Below, piece after piece: positions 43,320-56,243 of a stretch of DNA of 64,000 bases. The translations under genes were made by a program, and so were the position numbers. Position 1 is the first letter of the stretch; every line of letters starts with the position of its first letter. The notes beneath the pieces are model-generated. The model saw nothing but the letters and a program-made list of their open reading frames with translations, was not told the DNA's origin and did no database searches. The stretch spans positions 124,001-188,000 of the forward strand of contig JAWNGF010000011.1 of assembly GCA_037039685.1 (NCBI GenBank), read 5' to 3'. This stretch comes from Ceratobasidium sp. AG-K. Lineage: Eukaryota > Basidiomycota > Agaricomycetes > Cantharellales > Ceratobasidiaceae.

Positions 43320-44071
43320 CTATTGAGGAGAAACTGCAATCCGTTCTGCTAGGATGACCACCTCATATGTGTTCGATGTTTGAGGCAATAGTTTCCAGCC
43401 TATGAGGTGCCATTTCCTATAATAGTCGCTGCCAAGTTTATGCGCAAGGACTGATTCCACAGCGGCTAGGTTTCGAAGGCCAGAAAAACCAATTACACCA
43501 CTATCAACTCGAAATAGTCCCACAAATGGAGGTTTTGCGAGCTGATCGTCAGAGATAAATACGGTAGAGTAGTCCTCAAGCTCGCTTGTGAAGATGGTTG
43601 CTTTTGTAATTACGATTGTGGGATAAGCTTGACGGTATGATGTAGATGCCAATCGCGCACCTCACCTGCCTCTGCCCCAGTGATATGATTCCCCAAACAA
43701 AGCAGTGCCACGTGGGTTTTGCCTGAATGAAGGTCTTGTTGTAAAATAAACTCGTCGCAGGCTCGTACTAGCCCGTTGAGTTGATAAAACACTGCGTCGG
43801 CACGCAGGTTGCTTAGCGTCGTCTCCAAAGACATTCGTCGCGGGATAGACTTCTCGCTGAGAGGGAACACCCTGTAGCCACATAGGTAGTCTGAAACTAT
43901 CTCAAACAAGTCCGGGTTACGAGATAAGCGTAGACGTCGAGTTTGGGCTTCATGGAATTCACCTAGAAAGCATGCAGTGAAATAATTTGGAGCATCAAAC
44001 TCAATCTGTGATTTTGTCAAGATAAATGCTTTATCTCGAACATGAACAGTGTACTCTGGGTCGTGATCCAT
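43320..44071 (-). CDS. BTB/POZ domain protein, paralog D
   Basis: Exons 44071-43666 (406 nt) and 43600-43320 (281 nt), 228 residues, intact. BTB: DHDPEYTVHVRDKAFILTK, FDAPNYFTACFLGEF, LFEIVSDYLCGYRVFPLSE, LSNLRADAVFYQLNGL. Exon 2: TSELEDYSTVFISDDQL, GLRNLAAVESVLAHKLGSDY and HLIGWKLLPQ. The N-terminal BTB region is the most conserved part across A-D. The exon-1 tail just before the intron is the least conserved. Role unknown; a tandem array suggests recruitment to a variable partner. Confidence 0.87.
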
Positions 44072-47000
44072 GGATGATGAGCTCAAGCGAAGTTGAGGGG
44101 GGGTAGTGGCTGTCTGAGAGTCAGGGCAAATTAAGCAAGGGCTTATCTAATCAGGTCGACCTTGACCCCAGCCAGCTCCAACTTGTCGTGATAATCAAAT
44201 CAATCAAATTGCGCATGAATGAGCTTCTGAAGAGATATCTTAGTCTCAAGTTGACATAGAATTGCATATATTAGGTTTAAGTTATGGGAACATAATTGAC
44301 TTGTTACAACAATGAGCGTTTATTCAATCCCATTAGCAATATGACACAGATATTGGGATTAGAGCACCGCTACCAATGAATAGCCAGTGATGAGACAAAG
44401 GATGGTTGACATTGTTAACAATAGGTTAGAGGTGAAACTGTACATTCATCTTTGTACGTATTTTGCCAAGCTCTAAACGCGGATATAGGTCGGTGTGTCT
44501 GATTGTCTTAACTTATCACTCACGCGTTTTGACATCTCCGTCATGGCGTTACTCTGTGAATAGAAACGCCGCGTTCCGTGGACTTAACAATACCCAGCAT
44601 TGGGAGTACAAGCTACCCAACGCCCTATTATCGGCTCCACAAATCGACCAATTACACATGGGGTACGCACTTCAGACGGGTCAGATACCATGGTAAGGAA
44701 ACAAATGAAGGGCTTATGTGAAAGTGTTTGTCCGCGGATATCTTGCCCCTTAAAAGCACTCGGTGCACTATCGCACGAAATGGTAGCTGTTTTTCATATG
44801 CACTGTAATGTAGCGCCATATGAGTACTACTATATGTTAGGGTGTTAGTCCGCTTGCCGGTTGACTTGGGCTGGGGTATGTGGCGAGGACTGGTGATGGA
44901 GATACAGAATTAAGCTATCTGTTCAGTATTGAGCGGCCTGTGAAAAGGCCCTAGCCAGTGTTCTTGGGCATATAAAAATATTCAAGACACACTTTGGGAC
45001 CAAAAGCTCCCAGTTTGGGACCTCAAGTCCTCCGATTGACGCATACACGGAGGTGTGGGTGCATGTATCCAGAGTTGAAATTCACAGAAGTGTGATAGCT
45101 GCCGGCGTCTGGTTCCGATATGCAGATGAATCTTTGTGGCCACTAGTGTATGTAGGTACCCAGAATGTAAATCCCGGAGGTGGAGAGGACCCAGCGGTGG
45201 AGGATGGGGCGACCTCAAGTCATGTCTTACTGTCTTATCATTCATTGGTATCCTTAGTGAAGCGTTCACGTGGCCCTTTTCCGAGTTCTCAGCACATTAC
45301 GCATTGATGCATGTTGTGAGTCGAGACGACTCAGAGCCAAGGTTTCGATGTAGGAGAAGACAGTGGCGTCATAGCAGAACGGCGCGAGGGCTATTATTAT
45401 GTCAAAGTGTCCTCTGCAGGAACGTTGCATGGGCACGTGTGCCCTCAACGTGACACAGGTGAGGCTAGAGGTACAGCATGATAGAGTTACCTCTGCTCCC
45501 CCAATCCTCCTCGATCCTACTAGAACACCACTAAACTAGATTTCTCGTTGGCTGGATATTTAGCCCCGTTGAAGCTGAACCAATGGCTGAGCAAGGTCAA
45601 AATCACGCTTCCTCTGGTAACCTGTTCCATTATTAATAATGCACTTCAACCCCCAGGATCGACCGTACCATACCCGCGACCGAGTCGTTTTGCTGCCCAA
45701 CACCGCAGATTGGCCTAATAGACTAAACAGGCTGCGAGCGGAGGATCTGAAGCGCTACAAACCGTATTTTGGGTATGGCTCGAATTTCTGGTTCGATCAG
45801 ATGCGCCAATCGATGTCCCTGCACCAGCATCTTCATCTCCGTTGCTGTGCTGGAAGGGTGGAATATTGGCTCGAACCCCAACGCGACTCCACCGCACAGC
45901 GGCTTTTTGTGGAGTTATGTTATACTAAAATCGCATTATTAAGCTCACAATACCGTTTGTGTGGTAGATATTATATCACTATGGTGAGCAGCACGTCGCA
46001 AAACCTATTTATCCGGATGCTAATTATTGGTGCAGGCTTTCTGGACACATTAAAGTTGGTTTGCATCTGCCATATGGAATATTATTATGGTATATCGAAC
46101 CACGGCAATCCTTCGTCGCTGGCAACCAGCACCTGGTAAATACACTGGCCTATAAACTCCATTGTACCCTTCCTTACTAGCCTTCAATTCTAGGTCTCTA
46201 CGAGTATGTTGTTTGTGTCCGACCAATCATCCTCGCACTCACTAACGCTTCCTCGATAGATGCAGCTAGGCCTCACCACAGTTATTACGGTTATGGTTCA
46301 AGGGTAGGGCTCCGTCCATATGCGTTAAGAGATATTCATCCTGATCACTATACAGATATTTTGCAAAGCGAGCATAGGGACTGTGAGTCTGTTTTACGGA
46401 GTTCAACGGCTCTGACCAACTTGCTTCACAGTCACAAAACAAGTCAAGTCTCGCTTACACTCCCCAAGGATTACTCAAATCACTGGGTTGTTAATTGTTC
46501 GTCCCTCACCTCCGATTTTAGCTTCGTGGTCCTCCCATAACTCACACATACTACCACGTAGGCTATCTATCTATAGCGCAGCTTGGATTCGGTTTGGTAT
46601 ATTTTGGGTCGACCTGGAAGTTTGTGAGGTTTTCAGAAGGGAAAAGACTCGGGTACGTCACCACTGGCTACAATAGTGTGATAATGCTGATATGCGTGGG
46701 CAATCTTAGTGGCTAGCCATTGCCTGGCTGGCCTCCGCAGCTACGTGCGACACACTAATTGTATACATGTTATCCTCGGCACTCATAGCTCAGCGCACCG
46801 GTTATAAGCGGTAAGGGTTGTCTTTGCTTTCAAAGCATTTTTGACGATGTTGAGTGCATGGATCCTTGCCCAACCAGTACAGATGCACTTATCAATAAGA
46901 TACTACTCTACACTATCAACACCGGCTCACTTACGAGGTACGCCGCCTGCAGGCCTTGACCTATAGTCACGCTCCAACTCACATACATTGGTTTAACAGC

Positions 47001-48024
47001 ATCGTTGCCATCATTGCATTGATCTTGTGTTGGTCGATGCAGAATTTTCGTCTATCTCGGTCCAACGTTCATGCTTGGAACCTGTGGGTTTCAATTGATT
47101 TTTGTTCATACACCTACTAACACCGTACCTGTTTAGTGTACATAATCGTATGTTTAGGCTCTTGTGAGTGTGTGAATATTACTTATTTCTAACATCCCGT
47201 AGACTTTGCTGGCAAACCTTAACGCCGCAAATCCGATGGTTCAAAGTCCATCTACTTTGATGATTCCCATGATCCTGAGCGATCAACGTATGAACAGACC
47301 AGAGGTCCTGAAACTGTCAGGTCAAGGGTCAACCTCGGCCCGCGAGTCGAAATCTATCGAGTACGTGGTTGTAAATGTATGCGCCCTAATCGCATCTAGC
47401 TGACTAGCCTTTAATTACTAAAGGGCACTAACGAGCATAGCGTACACATATCCACCGATAGATTTGTGGCGGGTTCTTCTGCCAGTAGCTTTTATCGAAA
47501 CCCATTAGCCCAGACGGTGGGAAATCCCTCTAACGCCTCGCAGGATTACACATGCTGATATGAATCTACCGTATAGCATACCAGCGTACCTAGGCCAAAC
47601 AGAAGGACGTTAGATACATCTGATAGTGAGCTCGAGGGTTCAGATATCGTCGACGCCAAGCATGAGCACCTCTCTCGGGGGGATGAAGCATGAACGAATT
47701 CTCATTCGAGAATCTGTCACCCGACTCGCTTAATTTATCACTTCTCATGCATTCTTTAATTAATCCAACCTAATTAAATCGGCACTTTAATATGTTAGCT
47801 TATTCCTCATGACTTGGAAGTTGTGTTACTGTGTTATCGAGCCGTGCCCCAGTACTCTCGTGCGGTCGTGTCCAGTAGCACACTCCTTGGTAAACATGAG
47901 CAATCAGTGCCACCCATCGTTTGGTAAAGTGTCGAGGGTCCCATCACGCCCACCCGCCGAGCCACCATGGCATCTGGAACTGCGATATGGCTTCCCGATA
48001 TCAAGATTATAGGCATTAAGGAAG
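44072..48024. other. 4-kb stretch without a supported gene
   Basis: Exon-like fragments appear: ATG at 45582 followed by a 5' splice site and an acceptor before 45658, a YYGYGSRVGLRPYALRD frame near 46280, and an IYFDDSHDPERSTYEQ frame near 47245. No domain is recognisable and the pieces do not chain into one frame. They could be a fast-evolving multi-exon gene or a decayed one. Confidence 0.35.
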
Positions 48025-51000
48025 ATGCGACCGACATCGATGATAAAAGCGTGTGTATCTCGACCCAGCACTGATACCATGATACTGATACTTGCCCAGG
48101 CACGGGCCGGAATATCCGAAGCGAATAACCCGTCACTCTCAAGCACCAGCCGTAGAAAAGCAGATGCACGCCTTGCCGAGGACAAATTTGGCGAGGAAAT
48201 GGCGCCTGACGCTACGATATGGGAGCTCTACGAGGAGGAAGCAAATGACTTTGACGACGAACTTATCGACGGCAGAAGTAACAACCTGGACATGATGTTA
48301 CTTTTCGTGAGCCACTATCGATAAACGGGAGTTAATAGTACTAACACCGTGATCTCCCTTACCGCCCATCCCTAGGCTGGTTTATTTTCTGCTGTCGTGA
48401 CTAGCTTCGTTATCGAGTCGAAAAATATGCTTCAACGGGACCCTGGAGACGCCTCTCTTGCATTACTTCTTTCCATAGCACAATCCCAGCAACGCTTGGC
48501 AGAAGGAAGTACTCTGCCGGTATCGCCAATAATAGAAATGCCTCCGTTCGAGGTCACACGTTCCGCCCGCTGGATCAACGGTCTTTGGTTCGCGTCCTTG
48601 GCTTTGTCACTCGGTGCTGCATTGATCGCTATGCTTGCCAAAGAATGGCTGGTCGCTTACGCTTCATCCCGACCACGATCTCCGTACGATCACGTCGTAG
48701 CTCATCAGAGACGACTTCAAGGATTGGGACGGTGGTACGCCTTACATATAATTGACTTTCTACCGACCATTTTGCACTTTGCATTACTGCTGTTCTCTCT
48801 CGGGCTGGTGGTCTATCTATGGTTACTCGATTATGCTATCGCAGCGTCGATTGTCGTTATTGTCGGACTTTCCGCGCTGTTCTACTCGGCAACTGCCATT
48901 CTCGCCGCAGTATATCCGTTTTGTCCTTTTGTGACCCAGATCTCCAAATACATTCGAAGGACACTTATTTCGAGCCAGATGGTAACTCCGCCAACCGATA
49001 CAAGCCCACAGGCCCGATCCTCAATCCCCACATCCTTGGAAGCACTTCAGGCACTGAAATGGCTAGCCGAGAACGCCCAAGATCAAGTAGCCGCGGATTG
49101 TTCTTATCAAGCTCTTTCCGGAATCAAACTATCCAATAATAAACTTGAGAGTCCCAGCGACAGTGGGCGGAGGAGCGGCCAGTTCAGTTGACCAAACCAA
49201 CTGCTAAAGTCGTTAAAATTGAATATACCCTCCTGGCTGAAATGTTTCAAACAATCTGCAGCCGAATTCCCCTTGCGCTGGTATCTGGAAGTGGACAGCT
49301 TTCAGCTAGCCAAGGAATCTCGGTTTCAAGGTATGCGAGCGCCTTGCCACACCTCGTATGGTACCTGGAGACAACTTTAGTGGAGCCCAGTTGGCGCAAG
49401 ACTAAAGAGCTTCTGGATCACAGACAATCGGTATGTCGCTCACGAATAGGCGGAAAATAAATCCCCATTGAATATGTTTATATCTAGCTAGAGGACAAAT
49501 CCCCAACTCAGTGCGCCCTCGCGGCTTTGGATTTTGCCTGGAGTAATGATAGGCCGCACTATACAGCAGATACCTATGCGTTGCTAACAGCAGCCGAACT
49601 CCACCTGACAGCGATCGCAGCGTCACAACACGCCCCGGAACGACCCGGGGCTGCTCCTGCACCAGGGTCGTTCTCACCTCTCGAATACGCTAGCAACTCC
49701 AAAGTTGACGTCTCTGCCCAAAGCTGGCTTATTCTGGACGTCAAGGACGCTCCAGCCGTACCAGCGAAGAAAATTCCCCTATTTGACCTACGTGCGCGTT
49801 TCAGTCGAGCCCTGTTTCGTGCGACTGTCGAGCTCAAGTATCATGCCGACGAGGGCATCAACATTCGCGAAGATGCCCTGGTCTATTTACTTAAATCGAT
49901 TCGTTTGGGCTTCTCTTTCCCCGCTTTGAATCCCGATATGCCACTGAGTACACATCATCGGCAAAACAATACCCACGAAGGACCCCCTGTGCTCCACACC
50001 ATGATGGTTGGCACCGGTGTCTTTAGGTACCTTGAGCCCACGGAGATCGACGACGAAGACGGGCTCATAATCAGTCTGATGCGAACAGTAGGCAATCAAG
50101 CTACCAGTGAATCTCATGAGCTTGTTCAGTCCGCTATGCACACGCTGTGTGCCGTCTCCCCCATCCTCCTTCGGCAATGGTTGAACGTAAATCTGGATTC
50201 AAACCCCGGCGCTGGTGAACAGTCCCGCATAACCGCAGCTCTATCTGATTTCCAGACACTTCAGCCAGTGGCTCCCGAATGGGATATTGACGTGGATGTC
50301 GCCTACATGCTACGTACCTGGACCATGAAGCAGCTACTATTCACTGTGCTAATCTCTGGTACCTTCTTCGACTCTGAGCTCCTGGGGATTCAGCAGCTTT
50401 CGGGAAAAGCATTGCAAACGCTCAGGAAATTGACAAAGGGGTCGATCGGCCAAACATGTGCCACAGACACCGCGTCCGAGTCTTTCCCCTTGGTTTTGAA
50501 GCTGATCCAAAGGGCGCGCTTGGGACAAGACCCGTTACCGGAGCTAAAAAATTTAGTGCAATGGTTACTCGTTACGTCCGAGATAGATAATGACATTGTC
50601 ATACAAAGCGCCAGAAGAAACAATCCGGTGCCTGACACGGATGTTTACCTCGAACTTTTGGAGATCTGGGTCCAGGTGCCCGGTCTTGACTCTGAGTTGG
50701 AGAATTTGGTCCAGAAGATAGTTCAAGGACCCATGGACGACATTCTCGGTCCACTGTGGAGTGAAAGTGGGCTTTCAAAGCTAGCCAGCATTGGAGACCA
50801 CGTCGATTATGCGCCAATCCTGAGCAAGCTTGTTGTGCTTATGGTTGAATCCTCCCTTGGCGATGACCATGGCCGATATCATTGGGAAGACCCAGTACAC
50901 AAGGCCACGCTTCCGCATTTTTTACAGGTGGTAGGACGCGCACTAAGTGTTGGTCTACCAAGCTCCGAGCACGCCGCACTGGCACAGGCGTATATTCACG

Positions 51001-51331
51001 CTATTTCCTCGTTGAAGCGACACTTGCAAGCAAACCTTATCGAAGAAGGGTTAGGACCGTACGAGGAAGCCTTGAAGATGATCCGTCAAGTGCCACTGAG
51101 CGCGCTGAGTGCCTGCACCCCAAGCGATCAACTCAAGGCAGATTATGAAGCACTATTGAATCTGGCAGATGACTCGGAAGCCTGGATGTATGGGATTCTC
51201 CCTGTGATGCTCAAGGAGGAGGATATGACATTTAAGGATGAGGTAAGTGTCTACCATTGTCTCGTGAGCAAACTACATGTATAACCGAGTGCATGTAGGG
51301 CCACCACGAGCCTGGCGCCACCACTGAGTAA
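48025..51331 (+). CDS. DUF6535-type membrane protein
   Basis: Exon 48025-48308 encodes an acidic lead (KFGEEMAPDATIWELYEEEA, ending NNLDMMLLF). A 65-base intron joins AGLFSAVVTSFVIESKNML. The DUF6535 region (residues about 95-290) has membrane helices: LWFASLALSLGAALIAMLAK, ILHFALLLFSLGLVVYLWLL and IVVIVGLSALFYSATAILAA. About 690 mostly helical residues follow (49490-51242), with a last intron 51243-51298 and GHHEPGATTE to the stop at 51329-51331. Between 49140 and 49430 the frame changes twice. One change near 49335 (FQG to RYASALPHLVWYLE) looks like a one-base indel, so the gene may be broken there. The family is large in Agaricomycetes and without known function. The true start may be further upstream. 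Confidence 0.7.
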
Positions 51332-52931
51332 ACTGGAAGGACCGAAAACGCTTCAAGTGTCGTTATTTGTCTACTGAGTAACGGTCGGTCAAGGAATAAG
51401 AAAGCGGATCGATCGTAACAAATCGCCATGTTGTTTGTCATGTAGTCTGGTTGTTATCGAGTTTGAACATTGGCCTTGCTTGTGAGCTGCCAAAATTGGT
51501 AGACCAAGTAATTGCGTGTTCAGTGGAAGCTTCAAGGGTACCAGAAGTGCCGAGTTGTAGAATTCTCCATGAGGTAAAATGATGCCGTTCGTAACCCCTC
51601 TGATGCAGGGTATATGCGCTCAGGTGTTTGTGCACTGGAGGTGTTTTCACCTTCGGGGTTCAGACTCGGAATCAAGCAACAGGCTAATGAGTGTGTCATA
51701 CTCATCAGCAGTGATGCCGTGATAGTCTCATGGTCATGACACCGTGACGCTCGACACTGAGTCCTCCAAGTGACAAGCGTCACATTCATACGCGCCAGAG
51801 TGGTGGCGCAACACTTTACCTTATATACCTACCTTGACTTCTTCAGCGCTGTATGCCCGTGCATTTTGTACTAATAGAATATGTTACACCCACCCGTCAC
51901 CTGTCCACGCTCGCCATGAGTCCTCGACGTGATACATTGGACCCTAAGCTGCCCCGAGCTTGACTTTATCAAAAGACAACTTGCCTCGGAAACGCGCTGC
52001 AACATGAGCAGGAAATTATTGGCTGGTCGCGATCCCGTCTCAAGCGCAAGACAGACAATGCAGGCCTATCCATGGGACCACCTTTATCTATGAGTTCAAC
52101 TGTGGATAGAAGCCGCTCCTCTCCCTACCCCGGTCCTACTCGTGTCTCATTTTCTGAGGCTACACAAAAACTCGTTAAAGCAACTGAAGCTGATAGAGAT
52201 AAATAACTCTATCCTGCGTGCAATATTCCATTCCACCCATTATCCTGGACTATTAGCCGTATGTTAGGGGGGTAGTTGGTTGATCTGGCCATATCCCATC
52301 CTCTCAGCCCTTCCCTCTCGAGTTTCACGGTGGAGGGGGCATTTCGTCGTGGGTTATCACTTTGTTGGCCAACGTAACTTAGACCAGCTGTGGAAGACAG
52401 CGGCTAGCAATCCTACAGAAGAGTTAAACATCCTCGCACTCTTACAATCGGAGCAGGATGATAGCAACACAACAACCAGCATTGACGGTGGTGATGACGC
52501 AGAGTAGCTTATATTACATAGAACAAATATTTGAGCGCTGACGTTCCCAACCGTTTGGCGGTGTCATGTGTCATGGATGTCACACAGCCATGACAGTGTC
52601 ATGACGCAGTGTCACGACATCACTGGAGTATGTAGTACAAAATTCCCTAGCACCGGTAGATCCGTGACAAGTCGATTAGGTGGGTACATTCGCAAAGGTG
52701 TGCCCAAACACTTGGGACCCCTGACAAAATGCAAGTGATGCAAGCCGGTAGTCCTCCATAGGCTTGGAATGGGTAGTCTACCATAGTAAATTTGTTGTGT
52801 CTGCGAATTCATTCTACACCTTGAATGAGCACACATATCGCGAGTTCAAACCTTTTCATTCCTGGTATCTGTTTGTTCAGGGCGAGGTTTTGTGCCTCAA
52901 AAAGCAAGTAAAGTTACACAGACAAAAGGGA
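51332..52931. other. Intergenic
   Basis: Several TGTCATGAC palindromic words cluster near 51735-51750 and 52560-52620. No coding region supported. Confidence 0.5.
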
Positions 52932-53030
52932 TAGCTTCTCCTCGTCTCGATCGAGGGACCTCAGGGTAACGTAATCATGACTCAGCGGTCATAATATGAG
53001 CCCTGCGCGCTTCCACTGCGCTAAGAAGCT
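52932..53030 (-). tRNA. Initiator tRNA-Met (CAT) with 27-base intron
   Basis: Complete cloverleaf on the minus strand: acceptor AGCTTCT/AGAAGCT with A1-T72 (an initiator identity pair), D-arm GCGC-AGTGGAA-GCGC, anticodon arm CAGGG-CTCATAA-CCCTG, T-arm CCTCG-ATCGAGA-CGAGG lacking the usual TTC (an initiator feature), discriminator A. A 27-base intron (52968-52994) interrupts after the base 3' of the anticodon (37/38), the standard position. Mature length 72 before CCA. Confidence 0.92.
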
Positions 53031-54003
53031 TGGGTGACTTGAACTAATCTTGCAGCATGTTCATTACAACATACTACCCGCCCCACTGTCCGAGTGCTCC
53101 CATAAGTGGTTCAGTACCGCAGAGCAGACGCCACGAGACCCGAATACAAACCTAGAATCTGCCAGCCCAACGTGTCGACCAACACGGATAACCGAGCAAG
53201 TATACGCCAGGTTTGGTCCCATTGTGGGTAGCTCCTGCAGAGCTGTTTGCGGGGCTGTAACACTTTCTCAGCTTTACGATGGCTCGCCGGATTGTGAATC
53301 AATCCCACTTTGACTCGGAGTGTAGGATCATATCAGCGCGTAAGGCTTGCATTCTAGAGACAAAGCGTACCAGCTGGACCCAAACGGTGGACAAGGCTCT
53401 GGATAGGTTGACCTCAAACTTGTCAATATCATATCACGCGGGGCAATGGGGGAAGTCGTTGACCATACGTAAGTGTTGGATTGTCTGTTTCCGGAGTGCA
53501 TCTGGTGGGTAGTCTGGAATTGATTCAGAAATAGACAAGCGTAATCCAAAATGGTCGATCAGGGGACCAGGGACAGCCTGGACCGGTGGGATAGCTCACC
53601 AGGGGTCTGGTGAATTGCCGAGACTATTGTGATAGTTAACATTGAATAAAAAGTTGTGTGGTTCGAAGGGTGACTCATTCTAGGACGATTCATGGTTCGG
53701 AATGTAAGGACATATATATGTAGTGGATTGGGTTGGCGGGCTTGCGCCGATCATTCAAGGCGGTAGGGACGGTGATCGGGGCTTCTGGCACGCTGATCGG
53801 CGATCGCATCGAGGCCGGCGGGATCTCTCGAAAGCCAGGCACGAGGATCAAAAGCCTAAAATTGGAAAATGATCGGAAAGGATGCACTAAAAAAATGGGG
53901 GTCCATTCATATTATAGTAGTACAACAATGAGATAGACAGAGGAGCGACGGCACAAACCGAGGGTATGGGAATGGTCGAGTAAGCCAGTTAGCACGGAGC
54001 TAA
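53031..54003. other. Intergenic
   Basis: The part at about 53740-53940 is homologous to 55985-56185 (the 3' flank of the NACHT-WD40 gene), so it belongs to the duplicated WD40 unit. Otherwise nothing recognised. Confidence 0.55.
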
Positions 54004-55512
54004 TCACAAAGCTGGATTATAGCATTCGTGCCACCGATCTCCCAGCAGCGTGGTGTGGTCAACGTGGGTAGTACTGCGGGCATTGGTGGCGAGAGAGTTG
54101 GAAGGGGTAGGGAACCAAAATCCGTCGCGCAGGTCAGACGGTACCCAGAACAGCCGCTGGGACTGCGAGTCAATCACCCAGCCATCATTGTCAATGGACC
54201 AACCGTCGAATGATGTGGCGTCGGGTTGAATGGCGGCTGCTACGTCCCAGAACCGAATCGTGCGGTCGGACGAGCCAGAGATGATACGCGTGCCGTAGGG
54301 AGAGAGCGCGACAGAGTTAACGCTCTGGGTGTGGCCCTTGATTGGACCAGCCACCGTCGTACCGCCCAGCATGTCCCACACGCGCACCTTTTGGTCCTCG
54401 GAGGCAGAGACGACTCGCGTTCCATCAGGGGAGAATGCGACGGACAGGACCAAGCCGGTATGCCCTATGAACGGACTGTGTAGCACCGCACCGTCACGCC
54501 CGTCCAACACTAGGATCGTTTTGTCAGCCGACCCAGACACTACTCGCGTCCCATCGGGTGAAAACGCCACGCAGTGGACACGGTAGGCGCGAGCGTCGGA
54601 CATCCAGAGTGCAATGGCGTCGTTGGCGTCCCACATTCGGACCGTGTGGTCATAGGAGCCGGAGATGATGCGAGCGCCGATGGGAGAGAATGCGATGGAT
54701 GCAACCGAGTCGGTGTGACCCTTGAATGGCTTGACTGATTCGCCGGTATGCGAGTGTCATAATCGGATGGTTTTGTAACCGGAACCGGATGCCACTTGGA
54801 TGCCATTGGGTGAAAAGGCAACCGAATTGACCGATTCGGTGTGCCCCTCGGACGGACCAGCAAGCAGAGCGCCGGTAGACGCGTCCCATGTACGCAGGGT
54901 GGAATCATAAGAGCCTGACACGATGCGTGCTCCGTCTGGAGAGAATGCCACCGAGTAGACTGAAGTGATATGACCCTTGAACGGACCAGCGACGAGTGCG
55001 CCGTTGTGCGTGTCCCAGACGCAAATCGTCTCGTCTCTCGAGCCAGATGCAACGCGTGAGCCGTCAGGCGACATGGCAACAGACCAGATGGCGCCGGAAT
55101 GTCCCAACCGCTCGGTAGCGCCTGATGTCCTATGACGCGCGTCCCACACACCGATCGTGCCGTCGCGAGACCCCGATAGGATGCGTGTGTCGTCTACAGT
55201 AAAGAGTGCCGCATTGATACTGCTTCCGTGACCTTGGAATGGCCCAGCGAGCAGATTCCCGCTCTCAGCTTCCCACACCCGAATTGTACAGTCAGATGAA
55301 CCAGACGCAACCTGGGTGCCATTCGGCGAAAACGAAACGGAAGCAACATCAAATATATGGCCCTCGAATGGACCAGCCAAAAACGTGCCACTCAATGTGT
55401 CCCACACCCGAACCGTCCAATCCTCCGAGCCAGACGCCAGGCGCGATCCATCGGAGGAATATGCAATGGAGCACACCTCCATGGTATGGGCAGGCCGTTC
55501 CTCTAGTGCCAA
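54004..55512 (-). pseudogene. WD40-only partial duplicate of the NACHT-WD40 gene
   Basis: About ten WD40 repeats from CSIAYSSDGSRLASGSEDW to the shared C-terminus (SQRLFWVPSDLRDGFWF, TTLLGDRWHECY). One in-frame TGA at 54757-54759 replaces the Trp of a RLW triplet (TGG to TGA); otherwise the frame is open throughout. The NACHT part and the first few repeats are missing. The copy begins abruptly at about repeat 5 of the neighbour, with an in-frame stop shortly upstream. Sequence after its end matches sequence after the end of the neighbour gene, so this is a truncated tandem duplication. Confidence 0.85.
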
Positions 55513-56243
55513 GAGCCGGTTCTGAATGTGCTCTCAGACGTACACTGGCTCACCGGGGTCGTGAAGCCAACTACGTCTGGACTTGGACGTAGGAGCGTAT
55601 CGAGCAGGTAGAAGTACTTCCGCTGGAGCCGGTGTGTACCAGATAGCGCCAACCAGCAGAGAAAGTTGTAAGCCGGTTGACCTCAAAGCGGCGAGTGTAA
55701 TCTTCCATGGAGTAAAGGGAGAGGGGTCGCAATTGATGACTTCGCCCAGGTACTCGAATCGTCGGTGCCGGAGCGCATACAAAGGGAACCGTATCCGTCA
55801 GGGAGGTAGATGGAAATGTGGACACTGCGGGTCAATTGATCACACCACAAAGGAGGGCCAGGCACGATGGCAGTACTCACCAGCAGTCGGGGGACGAAAA
55901 GTCGTGTAGCTGGAGGGATGATTGTGGCTAGACAATCGATTCATGGACCACAACGTGACGACATGCTGTGGATCATGTCAGTAAGATTGCATCGACGACT
56001 GCGGCAGTGCGGTCGGCGATCGGAGGTCCTGGCCACGCTGATCGACGACCACGTTGAAGCCGGCGGGATCCACGCGAGGGCATCAAAACCTAAAATTTGA
56101 AATGATCGTGCGTGGGTAATGGAGTGATACATGCAAAAAAATGGATTCACATTGTAGCTGTACAATAGGGAGATAGTCAGAGATACGATAGTACAGGACG
56201 AGGGTATGGAAGTAGAATCACGGGCGAGTAGGGGTGGCAGCGG
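55513..56243. other. Spacer between the WD40 duplicate and the NACHT-WD40 gene
   Basis: Contains the 3' flank homology described for 53740-53940 (here 55985-56185). The rest has no recognisable gene. Confidence 0.5.

Noticed and set aside
55239..55592. Plus-strand frames across the WD40 regions (also 57010-57345, 57892-58370)
   Set aside because: Periodic WD40 repeats give repeated open antisense frames; not genes.
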